This document shows positions 43,260-54,227 of a stretch of 64,000 nt of DNA, in pieces. The translations under genes were made by a program, and so were the position numbers. The DNA lies in the NCBI RefSeq assembly GCF_003589595.1, contig NW_020654810.1, positions 12,406,408-12,470,407 on the forward strand, written 5' to 3'. How positions within the stretch are numbered: position 1 is the stretch's first letter; each line of letters opens with the position of its first letter. Below the pieces are notes generated by a model. It saw only the letters and a program-made list of their open reading frames with translations, was not told the DNA's origin and made no database searches. The stretch comes from Hyposmocoma kahamanoa (Eukaryota > Arthropoda > Insecta > Lepidoptera > Cosmopterigidae).

Positions 43260-43590
43260 AGATTATGTAGTGATCAGGACAGAGAGGGGGATACTTCGAT
43301 GGTTTCGATAAGTAGAAAGAATGAATGATGGTTGGTTGGTTGGTTGGACTACAATTTATAGAGCGTATGTGAGTGGAGGCGTGAGGAGAGGTAGACCTCG
43401 GCGTACAAATCTCAATCAAATTGGGGATATCCTTAAAAAGGCCAGGTCAAAAGTAGCAAGAATAAATGGGTGTATATGAAGAGATTGATGAGAATGAATT
43501 GAACGAGGTGAAGGAGGTTTGTCAGGAGCGTGTCAGATGGCGGTCCATAGTCTCTGCCTACACCGGTGGGAGACAGGCGTGAAGATATGA
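43260..43590 (+). pseudogene. LINE endonuclease-RT 3' remnant
   Basis: Broken frame reading 'ERMNDG', then 'VRRGRPRRTNLNQIGDILKK', and near the end 'RWRSIVSAYTGGRQA' followed by TGA. This is the C-terminal tail of a common insect LINE lineage ('GRPR+T.LDQI.DVLKK', 'W+..VSAYP'). A (TTGG)n tract at 43330-43348. Stops interrupt it. Confidence 0.7.
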
Positions 43591-43606
43591 ATGTATATAT
43601 GTACCT

Positions 43607-43930
43607 ATGTATGTACTATTCTACAGGATATATCATGGAGAGTGTGCAAGGGAATTACACGAATTAATTCCGCCTTCCTCTTTCCGTCATCGGGGGACCA
43701 GACGTAGGCTGGGGTGCCACCCCTCTGTTGTGGATATTCCAAGGATTCGCACCAAGCGTTACGCTTCCACATTTGTATGGCGAACGGCTATGGAGTGGAA
43801 TTCCCTGCCTGCAGACTTGTTCCCTGAACGTTATAACTTGGGTCTTTTCAAGGCGAGAGTGAATGTACATTATTTAGGTGTGCATGCTCCATCGTCGACT
43901 TCATTGTCATTTTCCATCAGGTGAGATGAA
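43607..43930 (+). pseudogene. Jockey-like LINE C-terminal remnant
   Basis: A 105-codon open piece: 'FYRIYHGECARELHELIP', 'FVWRTAMEWNSLPADLFP', 'YNLGLFKARVN'. It aligns by eye with the last ~100 residues of the complete LINE at 58446-61454 ('FYRLYHGECSEELFNLVPSS', 'LWNQLPAHVFP'). 5' truncated, as is usual for LINE copies; it then runs to an A-rich end near 43965. Confidence 0.85.
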
Positions 43931-43975
43931 AGTTAAATGCTCACTTATTTATTAATAAAAAAAACTAACTGCGTC

Positions 43976-44552
43976 TTGTTTGAGAATTAGTTTGTTTATG
44001 AAAACACTATTATTTCACACTTTTGTATGTAACAAATAACTGCATAAATATAATTCTTTGTGTGTACAAGCTTCAACTGAATTTTACTAACAATTAAGGT
44101 GTTCTTCTAGACCAGTTTAGATTAATTAAACACTTACATTATTATATTATTTATCATACCACGTGACAACTCGGAAACATACAGAATGAAATGTTCTTTT
44201 CATGAAAAAGTAATGTTGCATGATCAAAAGAAAAATAATAAAAACATGTTTTTAATCACTTTTTAATAACCTTGACAGAGTACATAATATGTAAGTACGC
44301 AGTGTATTTGATACTCCGTGATGAATTATGCATTCTTTTACAATCATAACAGAAATAAACAAATGAAATAAAATCACTTTATGTAAAATCAATTTATGGG
44401 CGGAATTAAGACTGTATCAACCCATGTACCTTCCACTACTAGCTACGGATCTCTTTTATAGAGATTAGGGATCAAAAAAAGTTAAAAATGACAATATAGC
44501 AGATAAAACTTAGAGTAAATTAAGTTGTAAGGTAAAAGAAGAATTCTAGATT
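43976..44552. repeat. 3' flank of duplication, copy 1
   Basis: Alignable by eye with 52918-53690: 'GTTTGAGAATTAGT' / 'GTTTGAGAATCAGT', 'CAATTAAGGTGTTCTTCTAG' / 'TAATTAAGGCTTTCTTCTAG', and 'AAGACTGTATCAACCC' / 'AAGACTGCCTCAACCC'. It shows that the small genes were copied together with their surroundings. Confidence 0.7.
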
Positions 44553-44783
44553 CTAATCAATGATTTCGTGACATTTGCCATATATTCCCAGTTGGTAACC
44601 GGGTGGGCAATTCGGAGGTACACACACGGTACACCTTAATGTCGTTTCGGGGTTACCCGTGCCAGCTGAATGTTTCCCAACACACTTGCTGTCGCCATCC
44701 TGTACAACGTTGGACTTGACAGCTTCCTCCTTCACAGCTTCAACGTCGTCGGGAATGATGATGCGGTCATTGTTGTCAGCCAT
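44553..44783 (-). CDS. Small protein, paralogue 1 of a three-gene cluster
   Basis: 76 aa from MADNNDR to ...HEIID. I do not recognise the family. The N-terminal half is acidic and hydrophilic ('DDVEAVKEEAVKSNVV'). The C-terminus is 'PPNCPPGYQLGIYGKCHEI', with Cys59 and Cys71 twelve residues apart. Cys34, 51 and 54 are extra compared with paralogue 2. About 42 of 76 positions are identical to paralogue 2. No signal peptide is visible. An in-frame TAA stands six bases before the ATG, immediately after a splice-acceptor-like 'GTAAACAG', so the start is firm and an upstream non-coding exon is likely. It is also possible that the product is cytoplasmic. Confidence 0.8.
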   Translation of the reverse strand: MADNNDRIIIPDDVEAVKEEAVKSNVVQDGDSKCVGKHSAGTGNPETTLRCTVCVPPNCPPGYQLGIYGKCHEIID

Positions 44784-45987
44784 TATTTACTGTTTACAAG
44801 AAAGATACCATCATTAAAATTACCAATAAACCTTTACTAACCTACCTAAGTAGGTACCTATACATTGGTCTATGAAAACTTAACAAGATGTAGTCTATAT
44901 CCTTATACTGATTAAGTAGGTAACTAACATAGATATCACTGACGATCGATTAGGCAAACTTAATGATTAATATAGAGATGATGAAACTTTTGTGAAAAAT
45001 TTGTTAAGACAATAAATAACACACGTTAACAAACATCCTTTGATATTGCTATCCATTATTGTAAGTTGTCATTCTATCTTTCAACAAATACTTTTTGCAA
45101 AGAAATTATTATATAACGTAAATTAAAAACCGCAATTGTCTTTTTTTTAGTATTATCAAACGTGGTGTTTATAAAATCTCTGTTTACCTCTTTGGAGAAA
45201 TTCTTTCTATAGAAACTCGATCTCTTTTATCGCATTCCATACCACACTGAGACCATACTGAGACCCGAGACAAATCAAAAACCTCGAAGTGGCTGAAACG
45301 CTTACAGCGAAAGGCCAAGAACAAAGAAAAAAGTAGTATCATACACGTTACTATTTTCTTGAGTGACCTATAAGAGTCGATATTACCTCAGTTCGAATTC
45401 AAATTTTCCCCGTACTAATACGGTTCATTTTGCTTATGTCGAGCTGCAGGGACACTGGCTTTATTTCGGAATTTATTTTTTTACAAACGTAATTAAAGAA
45501 AAATCATTGGTATATGTAAAGTAACTATTGAATACATACAGCGGTTTTCTTGCAAGATTTCGAAGTCAGTTTGAGATTTTTTTTCTTGAGTAAAAATTTT
45601 TAGGAATCGTGTTTTCGCACTATACATATAGTAATCAGTATATATCCTCAAATTATTCTATATATTTTTTTCCAAAGTTCAACACTTTTACTGGTATGCA
45701 AAATCAACTAAAGCTATTTGAGGTCGTATAGACTCTTCAGAACTTGTAATATTTTACGCTGTTTTCTACGTTTTCTATCTGTCAATAAATACTTAAGAAA
45801 TTACTAACGACTTTGTTAGAACGTTTATGAATTATCTATTAAACGACAAAATTATAATACAGGTACTTTATTCACATATTATTGAAATGTGGCAGTTGGG
45901 GCATAAAAATCTCTACCTATAAGTGACCCTGCACAATGGATCATGATACGTACAACAACATAATAAACGCGTGGTATTCAGCCAATA
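44784..45987. other. Upstream region of paralogue 1
   Basis: AT-rich, probably containing the first intron. No repeat recognised. Confidence 0.4.
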
Positions 45988-46089
45988 CTCGAAGGCCACA
46001 GGGATATTGGCCCATTACGACAATGGCGGCAAAAAGTGCAATATCACGACAGCCGAGGCTGAACGCGACTTGTACTTAATGATAATGTC
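45988..46089. promoter_or_regulatory. Conserved block X, copy 1
   Basis: About 80% identical by eye to 54811-54907 ('CCACAGGGATATTGG', 'CAATGGCGGCA', 'ACGACAGCCGAGG'), clearly better kept than neighbouring DNA. It lies 1.2 kb upstream of paralogue 1 on the - strand. A + strand frame is open through both copies, so either a regulatory/5' exon role or a small conserved peptide is possible. Confidence 0.5.
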
Positions 46090-46117
46090 CTGGTTTTTGT
46101 TCATTTTCTATATTTTT

Positions 46118-46376
46118 TTACGCTTTCAGGTGACGGGACGAACAAGGCGTGCGGCTGGTGGTAAGCGACACGTCTATCCATAACAGTTGCTGCGCCCATC
46201 ACACTGAGACATAAAGTTGACAAGTCCCATGTGCCTGTAGTTTCACCACCACCCTTACTTACTCTTCAAAACCGGAAAGCAGTAATGCCCACATTACTGC
46301 TTGGCGGTAGAAATAGGTAAGGTGGCAGTACTTTCCTAGACAACTCTTTCACAAAAAGTTCTACTGCTGCTAAAAT
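46118..46376 (-). repeat. Dispersed repeat family C, copy 7
   Basis: Reverse copy inserted about 30 bp from block X; absent from the other member of the duplication, so it came later. Lacks the segment between 'ACAGTTGC' and 'GCGCCCATCAC'. Confidence 0.8.
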
Positions 46377-47239
46377 AGCCTTGAAGTTGATGGTCAAATA
46401 TTTTTGCGTATTTGAACCAATAACTAGATTTACTACATTAAATTCAACAATCTATATATATAGGTATATTTGTACAAGGTTTAGTATGGTGTAATGTGCT
46501 GGTATCCGACCGCGACGTCGTTCGTAGCGTCTATTTTGCTTGTGGACACAGAGTCGACGATTCCCAAAGTGGTTTATATCGACACCCTTGATGGGGTCTA
46601 CTCCAACCAACCAACGGATGTGAAAAATAAGAGTTTTACTGAGGATGTGACTAAAATTTTGACTTTCCCTAAACGAAATAGTCTACATTACATTGATAGT
46701 TTCTAACTAAACAAGACAAAAAGACTAAGACATTTAAATTGAAGTACATATTTCATTATAAATAACATATTCCGTTATAAATGTATAAAACATAACATGG
46801 GGTTTTTAAACTTTCTTACCAAACAGTTAAACTTACCAAGTAGCACTGTGTCGTTAGTTAAAAACGCATTTAAAGTAAACATATTAAAAAGGTAGAGGGA
46901 CTACGTAAAACAGAAAAATTGGCACGTGGTCTGCTAGACAAAAAAGTTTGGAAACCTCTGGTTTGTAATGTTTAAGGTACCATATACCTATTTGAATTTT
47001 CACAAAACAAACAAAACTTAAAATGGCATTTTCTAATTACACTTGAATTAATTTATGGACATGCTTCAGAATCAATGCATTTTATAGACACCCAAAAATT
47101 TGTCACTTTCAAAATTTACAAAGGTAATTTTTGCACAAAATTAAATTTCTTTTAAGTTTTACTTACAGTTGAAAATACTAACTACTTATTTGAAAAACAA
47201 ACTTACATATGTATTTCCAAATCATAAATTAATCTTAGA
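46377..47239. other. Non-coding stretch
   Basis: A 70-codon frame at 46494-46706 is of unknown nature. No repeat recognised. Confidence 0.35.
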
Positions 47240-47345
47240 ATAGACGATCAGGACACGTCAACTACGGAAACTGATGCGTGTGCCGTGTAGACCTTCAGTT
47301 TTTAAGGGCTATTGTGTTTACACACACTATTGTGTTTGACTGTAC
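47240..47345. repeat. Conserved block Y, copy 1
   Basis: Matches 55300-55430: 'ACGATCAGGACACGTCAACT' / 'ACGATCAGTACAAGACTACT', 'GGAAACTGATGCG' / 'GGAACTGATGTA', 'GGGCTATTGTGTTTACA' / 'CGGCTATCGTGTTTATC'. Same order relative to the gene in both copies. A later weaker match is 48138-48210 with 55497-55565. Confidence 0.55.
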
Positions 47346-47456
47346 GCTGATAGCCAACTTCTTTTCTTAGAATAATAATGTTGCAGACATATCCAATTTG
47401 TTTTTAACAAGGGTCTATAAACAAGCTAAGCGTTTATCTGTAAAGTAAAAAATATT

Positions 47457-47800
47457 TTACGTACAGAAAGTACAAAATAATAAGGAATTTGATCTTATTT
47501 GTACCTCGCAATACTGCTGACGAATTGCGTATTTTTGGTTATGTACAGTCTCTCGCCACTTGATGGCTATTAGATCGTGTAGGGCCGCATCCGCGGCGTC
47601 GCTCCAGGGACACCTGAGACGACCAACCGGTCTACGTCCAGTAGGTCGACACAGATAGGCTCTCTTTACGTTCCGATCCTTCCGATCCTTTCCCATCCTT
47701 TCTAAGTGGCCGAGCCAGCGAAGACAAAGAAGATGTTTAGCTGGGCGACGAGCTCTTCTATTTCGCCGTAAGAGCGAAATCTCCAACTACCATCCTCTCG
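47457..47800 (-). pseudogene. LINE C-terminal remnant
   Basis: Minus-strand frame: 'LCLRWLGHLERMGKDRKDRN', 'KRAYLCRPTGRRPVGRLRCP', 'WSDAADAALHDL', 'KWRETVHNQ'. This is the tail of a widespread arthropod endonuclease/RT LINE lineage. The open frame of 109 codons is 5' truncated. Confidence 0.8.
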
Positions 47801-48274
47801 TTGAACTGGTGCTAATATTCATATATTTAGTTATAATTAAGAACTTATTTATTACCTGTATATGTAGTGTAAGTATGACAAGCTAGAGGAACTAAGTACT
47901 ATTGAAGGAAATTCATTTCCTTCTATAATAAAAAAAACGAAATAGCATATGCGGGCTCTACATTGAGAAAGAAGTAATCTAAAGTTTTTGATGATAGCAT
48001 TATAAGTACTTTAAAAAAGCACTTTACCTTGTAGAAGACCGATACTTATCAAAGTGAATGACTGAGTTGAACGCGTTTTATCAATTTATTATTGTCTATC
48101 ATGACTAATATGAGTACTGGCAATTCACTGGAATTATTACGCAGAATAAAAAGTTATCAGTCTGTATTTGTTTACATAGATATTAAATAGGAAAATTTCA
48201 CTATAATCATTTAATGGGCCTTAGCAAATGATATACGTGTATATTATCATTATATAATGCGTATTCATCAACAA
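47801..48274. other. Non-coding stretch
   Basis: Contains the weak duplication match at 48138-48210. Nothing else. Confidence 0.35.
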
Positions 48275-48560
48275 CCCACTTCTACGACCCACTGCTGGGC
48301 ACGGGTCTCCTCTCATGCGAAGAGTAGGCCATACTCCGACAAGCTGCGGGCCCAAGGCAAGTTGGAGACTTCACACGTTTTCCGAGGGTTGTGAACTTTT
48401 TTCGACAAGCAGGTTTCATCACGATGTTTTCCTTCTCTGAAAACTCATGGTAAATTTTAAATTAAATTTCGCTCATAAATTCCGAGAAACTTAGAGGTAC
48501 GAGCGCGGATTCTGCTTGAGAGGCGGTAGATCAAACTATTAGGCTACCACGTCCTATCTA
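48275..48560 (-). mobile_element. RTE-derived SINE-like repeat
   Basis: Blocks familiar from lepidopteran RTE 3' regions: 'CTACGACCCACTGCTGGGCA', 'GGTCTCCTCTCATGCGAAG', 'AGTTGGAGACTTCACACG', 'GTTTCATCACGATGTTTTCC' and 'CCGAGAAACTTAGAGGTACG'. Non-coding. Orientation assigned by analogy. Confidence 0.65.
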
Positions 48561-49984
48561 TATATGTGTTTAATTTGAAAAAAATCTAAATAATAGAGTA
48601 CATAATATTCTTTTTTAGATTTAAATAAACAAAGATAATTAAGAAAACGACGAATAAAATTCCAACATCCCTGACTTCTTTTTTTTCCATCCTCTAAGTC
48701 CCTGATGCATTAACAATAGACTTTGAGTAATGAAAAAAGTGACAAAGCATTTCTGATACACAACTCTGCAGACTGACAACTACCAGCTATAATTGTTTGT
48801 GGACAACTGCATTGTTTTGCACGAATTCAGTACTGCTTTATTTGATTGTTTAACTCTAACCATTGGGCAATTCCGTTGACTGACAGCGGATCGCGGTTCA
48901 ACAGGTTTAAAAGAAACGTAAATTTGTAAGTCGTCGGCATGCAGATGGCGCATACAATTCCTAACGCTACCCATGATTTCTGCAGTGTATAGAATGATTG
49001 AAACGGGGGATAATATTATTTGATCCTCAAAGAAATACTTAATATATTGTAAATGTGCACTTTTTTAACTATATTTTTTATGTTTGATTGATATATATAT
49101 TCATTGTTCCATCTATATTAGTTGATCTACGGATAAATTATAAATGAATTTCATTCAAGGTAACACTCAAAATAATATTTTATTCTTTTTTCTTATTAAT
49201 TGGTCTTCTTCTTTTAACGATTGATGACATTTATAACCAGTATATCTTGACGTTGATTTGAGTATTGATATCGATTTCCTACTAAATCTTGATTGCCTGG
49301 TTGCGCCCTCCATTCATTAGGTTAGGATATGAAAAAGCAGCACGAGCCGAGCGAGCGAAGCGATCGTGTCGCGGCAGCGACTGGCGAGTGCCAGAAGCCA
49401 ATTTGCTTGCGTTTCGGAACATGTTTTCAAGTCAAATTATATTATAATTGACACAATATTAGTATACAAATATAATCAACATTTACTTATTTCTAAAAAT
49501 AAGTATCTAAATTTTATTTGTAACGCTCATTTGTCTTAGTTTTGCGGCCCAACATAAAACTATCAAAATTAATTTATATAAATCAAACATTTTTTGCGTA
49601 CCTCAGAACAGATTAAGATATCGATCGATTTAATTTATTTTATGTCTCAGAGAAAGAGAATTAATAATTAAAAAAGATAACTGTTTAGATTTTTTGCCTG
49701 TTGCTTTTGCAAATTTAAAAAGAGATCATTTAAATACATGCCTTAAAACTGGTCCACGAAATCTTGAGGTACCCATTTTTGGTAACTAATAGAAAGCACA
49801 GAGGACCCATTCTCACCGCGCACCTCCACTCGCTGAGTACAACCGCAGATATAGCAAGTAAACCATTTTCAGTATTACAATACTATACAAATATTTATTA
49901 TAGTAAATGATATTAGACAGCAAAAGTCTGGATATCAACTACGGCGACTCTTTCTGAAATTAGATTGTTCGATGGTAAGATTTC
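48561..49984. other. Non-coding stretch
   Basis: A 'GAGCCGAGCGAGCGAAGCG' motif at 49347-49365 stands out in AT-rich DNA; it may be part of an unrecognised repeat. No gene. Confidence 0.35.
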
Positions 49985-51260
49985 ATTGGTCTCCAGGTAC
50001 TCCAGTTGCTCACCTGTGGGGGACAGGCCCCGATGTGTCGCAGCGACAGTACGGGTTCAGGGCTGGACTCTCCACCTTGGACACCCTGGGGTCGCTGCGA
50101 CACATCGTGGAGGATGCTAACGGCGAGAGGGAGGATGTAGTGGCTGTGTCTCTGGACATAGCCAACGCCTTCGGCACTCTCCCCTTCGCCGTTATCAGGG
50201 AGGCGCTGAGGTACCACAAGCTCCCCAGGTACCTCAGCCGTCTGGTGGACAGGGTGGTGCTCTACCAAACGAGGGAAGGGAGGCGCGCCAAGCGCCCAAT
50301 GAGGTGCGGAGTATCCCAGGGCTCCGTGTTAGGACCACTACTGTGGAACCTGGGGTACGATTGGGTGCTGAGGGGCTAAAGTATGGCTTTATACGGGGCT
50401 GCCATTTGGAATGGGGCCTTATCAACGGCGAAGAAATCGCTGCTGTGGAGGCCTCAGAGGGTGGTCGCCCTGCGAATATGTAGAGCGTACATGACGGTGG
50501 CCTGCGCAGCCGCATGCGTCCTCGCCGGTACTCCGCCGTGGGACCTTGAAGCCGAGGTCCTGGCGGAGGTCCACGCCTACCGGCGGCGAATGAGCGACTG
50601 AGGTGAGCGCCCTGCTCCCCAAGAGGTCGAGCGGGAGCGCCGCCTCGCGGCGCAGCGCATACGGGACCGGTGGAAAGAGGGCTTGGCGGATCCCCCCTAT
50701 GGAGCTCGTACTATAGGGGCGATCCGTCCTGTCCTCGTAGAGTAAGTGAGCTGGTCCCACGGGCCACTGTCGTACCACCTTGTGCAGGTGCTGACCGGGC
50801 ATGCCTGCTTCGGTCACTATCTACACAAGATGGCGAGGAGGGAAGCGGCCCCGTCGTGCCACGAGTACGGCGCTGCGGATGACACCGTGCAGCACATGAT
50901 GAGCAGCGCCGTACCCTGACGGGGACAATAGGGCAGAACCTCTCGCTGCCGAGCGTGGTTGCCGCCATGCTCGGTAGCGAGGAGTCCTGGGAGGCGGTGG
51001 CCTCCTTTTGCGGTGAGGTTATGTCGCAAAAGGAGGCTGCGGAGCGGGTGCGCGAGGACGCGGCGGACGCGCACACGCTTCGGCGCAGACGTGCGGGGAG
51101 AAGGCGAAGGCAGTTCGCTGCTCGCCTGATCCCTAGTGAGGCCAGCGGGATTTGGACAGGGACTCCGGAGCCCGCAGTGCACGGCCTCGCTCGTCTGGGG
51201 GCGGGTCGGAGAACAACTGACCTGCCCCTCCGTTGGCGCGGGAGCCCTGGCGCAAGCTAT
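49985..51260 (+). pseudogene. R1-like LINE remnant with internal deletion
   Basis: GC-rich block. The first frame has RT motifs 'QRQYGFRAGLSTLD', 'VAVSLDIANAFGTLP' (first catalytic Asp kept) and 'GVSQGSVLGPLLWNLGYDW'. It stops, and the next frame starts at 'ALYGAAIWNGALSTAKK', the post-RT region. The intervening piece with the YADD box is gone. Later frames have 'GHACFGHYLHKM'-like and 'SCHEYGAADDTVQH'-like remains of the C-terminal zinc knuckle and 'EESWEAVASFCGEVMSQKE'. 5' truncated, deleted and frameshifted. R1-clade placement is by general look. Confidence 0.85.
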
Positions 51261-51606
51261 AGAGTGTATACCTATTTCAGAATTCAATTATGACTGCCCA
51301 TTCCCAACACTGTAACCGGTTGTTCCAAGTGCGTTCCAATCTTGTTAACGTGTGCGTTAGACATGCCCGCTATTATAGCCACGGAAAAAAACTTTTTTTA
51401 TTGTTCTGTGACTGCAGCAATGCGAGTGGCGAGAGCGTCTGTACTTGTGCGCTTCCTTAGATACGCGATTTATATCTTTATTTAAAACAAGTTTATACGT
51501 AAAAATGCTACCTTGAACTCATTTGCCCTCACACTACCTTCGTGTGAAGGAATATTCGTCACTATGTATTAATAACACGAGTTGAATTATCAAGAAATGG
51601 ATGTTT

Positions 51607-51702
51607 ATTAGCAGTAGAGCTCCTTGAGAAACAGTTCATCCCGAGAAGTATTTAATATATTTAATGCCTTTACCTAGTTCTGCCGCCCGCCGGACAGCAA
51701 TG
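51607..51702 (+). repeat. Family C, copy 8, first part
   Basis: From 'TAGCAGTAGAGCTCC' to 'GACAGCAATG', interrupted by the LINE at 51703 and resumed at 52357. Confidence 0.8.
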
Positions 51703-52356
51703 AATAGAATAGAATAGAATATGTACGTTTATTTGCCAGAATACAGTAATGATAAAGGTCTTAAATAAAATTAGGTACATTGTATTCAACCTGCAAGCAG
51801 ATGTACTATGTGGTCTGTGAGATGTACAAATATTAATTTCATGTTCGATTTCTACAGTTAATTGCACTTCAAATTAATGTAAATTTGTATTTGGAAACTC
51901 TAAATATTTTTTATTACTATAGAAGCAATATCAAAAGTCATTTTGTCAATTGTAACTTAAGAGTATGTCCTTGTAACAATTTAATTTAATTTGGCAAATT
52001 GTTGAAAATAATTATACACATGTTGAAACAGTTTTTCTTATAAATTACTTTATGGCAACGAGGTTGGTACAAAAGATTCATAATTTTTGCTCTAGTCTAC
52101 CTTTGATTAATTTCACCACGTGTTTTGAAATATTGAGGATAAGTTTTGACAAATACACAGATGTCCCTAATGTATATGCTTAGCAAAGGCAGTATGTTTA
52201 GTTTTTTGAATATCGGTTTACAGCTGTTGTCGAACCACGCACCGCAGATCGCCCGAACATACTTCTTCTGAACCTTTAACGCACTTTCTACGACTACTGA
52301 ATTGCCCCACAGCATAAGACCGTAGCAGAGCACAGACGAATTACAGTTACGAACTA
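51703..52356 (-). mobile_element. 5'-truncated LINE inserted in family C
   Basis: 654 bp in reverse orientation. It starts with inverted (TATTC)n tail units. The - strand reads 'LCYGLMLWGNSVVVESALKV', 'QKKYVRAICGAWFDNSCKPI' and 'FKKLNILPLLSIYI', the region after the RT domain. It is flanked by CAATG on both sides (51698-51702 and 52357-52361), a plausible target duplication in the family C sequence. The open frame 52097-52549 runs out of the LINE into family C and is not a gene. Confidence 0.85.
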
Positions 52357-52566
52357 CAATGTGAACATGTGTTTCGGTTTTGAAGGATAAGGGTGCTGGT
52401 ACAGGCACATGGAACTTGTCAACTTGTGTCTCAGAGTAACAGGCGTAGTGGCAGTGCTCCTCAACTGTGAATAGCACTGCAACTGTTATGGATAGGCGTG
52501 TCGCTTCCGAGGTCTTAAGGTCACTTAAGGTCACTTTTGTTCGTCCCATCGCTTGATATCATAAAA
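52357..52566 (+). repeat. Family C, copy 8, second part
   Basis: Continues the broken copy: 'TTTCGGTTTTGAAGG', 'GGAACTTGTCAACTTGTG', ending 'CATCGCTTGATATCATAAAA'. It contains an extra small duplication 'AAGGTCACTT' x2. Confidence 0.8.
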
Positions 52567-52917
52567 AAGATAAAATGTTAATAATTATATTACTACAAAT
52601 TATTTTTTTTATACATTCTGGGTATTTCTCTGGAATGACAGTTAATTCCAACTAACATGCGTAAAATAAAAACTAGGGTAATTTAAAAAATAACTCTACT
52701 AAAAAAATCAAGGAAATATAAGTACTAAAATAATATCAAAATTGTAACATTTAATTCAGCACAGCTTAGAGCAATATTCAGTGATATGAAAAACTTTAAT
52801 GTATTCGATTCGATATAAACAAAATTATCTATATAGCTAAAATTAATACTGGTATGTGGTTTAATAGCTTAATATTACGTGCTATCATTTAGTCGCAATT
52901 AAGTAGGTACTACTAAT

Positions 52918-53690
52918 TGCACCTAGTTTGAGAATCAGTATGCTTACAGAAATTGTCAATTTACACAAGTGTACATAACAAATAATGGCATATATTATAT
53001 ATAATTGTTAGTATGTATAATTAAGGCTTTCTTCTAGAATCGTTAATTGACCCGTCATGCGTGCTAGAGACACACGGTGTCCTTAACGATTTTAGCTGTA
53101 CCGTCCTAAAGTCACTAAGTGTCTCTAAGGTGCGGTTATTTTTCATACGCCATTTAAAAAAACAAAAAAGTATTTTTTTTACCAAAATCGTCAGGGTTAC
53201 CGTGTTTCTCTAGGACGCGACACGCTTTAACACCTATGTACAGTCAACACCACATAGAGCTACACATTTTTGTTCTAATATCGCCTCCAGAGCAACGGAA
53301 CACGATACGTCAGTGTTTAGCTGCGGCAGCGATATACTGCCGTCCGTACCTATTATGCATACACAGCACGTGACAGCTTGTAAATAAATAATCAATAAAG
53401 ATTTCTTTTCACCTCCGTACTTAACAACATAAAATATTGCTAGCTATTGAACCATTCACAAATCAAGAACAATCTCAATTAAGCCCTTCGAAATCAAACA
53501 TTCTTTTCCAGTATATCACAATAGGAACTGCCAATGAATAATATTATTACTTGTCTGTGTATGGTTACATATACGTAATACTTAAGACCCAAGGACCTAA
53601 GACTGCCTCAACCCGTACATGTTTCACGACTTGGCACTAGTCTTCTTTAAAGTGACGATTGGGGATAAATAAACTAAAGTCAAAGTTGGG
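52918..53690. repeat. 3' flank of duplication, copy 2
   Basis: Counterpart of 43976-44552. It holds an extra MITE at about 53241-53335 (related to 15883-15981, ends 'CAGTCAACACCACATAG') that copy 1 lacks. Confidence 0.65.
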
Positions 53691-53930
53691 TTAGGGTTCC
53701 ACTCCTATTCACACGAAACGTTAAGCTTCCGCTTTTATATGGCGAATTGCTATGGAGTAGATTTCCCTGCCTGCATGCTTGTTCCCTGAATGGTATTACT
53801 TAAGCCTTTTCAAGGCGGGATAAAAATAGGCTTTAATTTTTACTTTATCGTGGACCTCATCGTCAATTTCTGTCAGTTGAGATGGTGGTCAAACGTGCAA
53901 TTATTTTTTTTTATAAAAAAAACTTAACTA
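53690..53930 (+). pseudogene. Jockey-like LINE C-terminal remnant
   Basis: DNA closely matches 43730-43930: 'CGCTTTTATATGGCGAA', 'CTATGGAGTAGATTTCCC', 'TGCATGCTTGTTCCCTGAA' and 'CCTTTTCAAGGCGGG', ending in an A-rich stretch. No open frame survives. Its position relative to the small gene differs from that of 43607-43930, so the two are independent insertions. Confidence 0.8.
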
Positions 53931-53996
53931 CATATTAACAAAATCTTAGTGTAAAGTAGATTTTAAACTATGGCAAGACATTAATTCTAGTTAACT

Positions 53997-54227
53997 TTAG
54001 TCAAAAACTTCGCGACATACGCCGTCTTTTCCCATTTTGTAACCGGGAGGACAATTCGGTGGTGCAGTGATGACGTTCCTTAATTCAATTTGGGAGTTCC
54101 CCGCAGTAGATGCGTTTGCCTCAATGGAGTTGCTGTCACCGCCCTGGACAACATTGGATTTGGCAGCGGCGTCCTTAACAGCTTCAACTTCGTCGGGAAA
54201 AACGATGCGATCGTTATTATCTGCCAT
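53997..54227 (-). CDS. Small protein, paralogue 2 of the cluster
   Basis: 76 aa, same length as paralogue 1; starts MADNNDR and ends 'NCPPGYKMGKDGVCREVFD'. Only two cysteines (59 and 71) remain of the five in paralogue 1. The frame stays open 32 codons farther upstream, but 'TTTTGTATACAG' just before 'AAAAGAAAGAAAAAATG' looks like an acceptor, and conservation with paralogue 1 begins exactly at MADNNDR, so I take that start. Function unknown; acidic N-terminal half, basic/cysteine C-terminus. A TATA-like AATATAAATA on the - strand (54771-54780) lies ~550 bp upstream and may be its promoter. Confidence 0.8.
   Translation of the reverse strand: MADNNDRIVFPDEVEAVKDAAAKSNVVQGGDSNSIEANASTAGNSQIELRNVITAPPNCPPGYKMGKDGVCREVFD

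Noticed and set aside
43607..43924. 105-codon host gene
   Set aside because: It matches the C-terminus of the LINE ORF at 58446-61454 and is a truncated copy.
50422..51287. Long - strand frames opposite the R1-like remnant
   Set aside because: Shadows in GC-rich LINE sequence; the + strand carries the RT motifs.
52097..52549. 150-codon - strand ORF as a gene
   Set aside because: Chimera of a family C repeat and a LINE C-terminus across an insertion junction.
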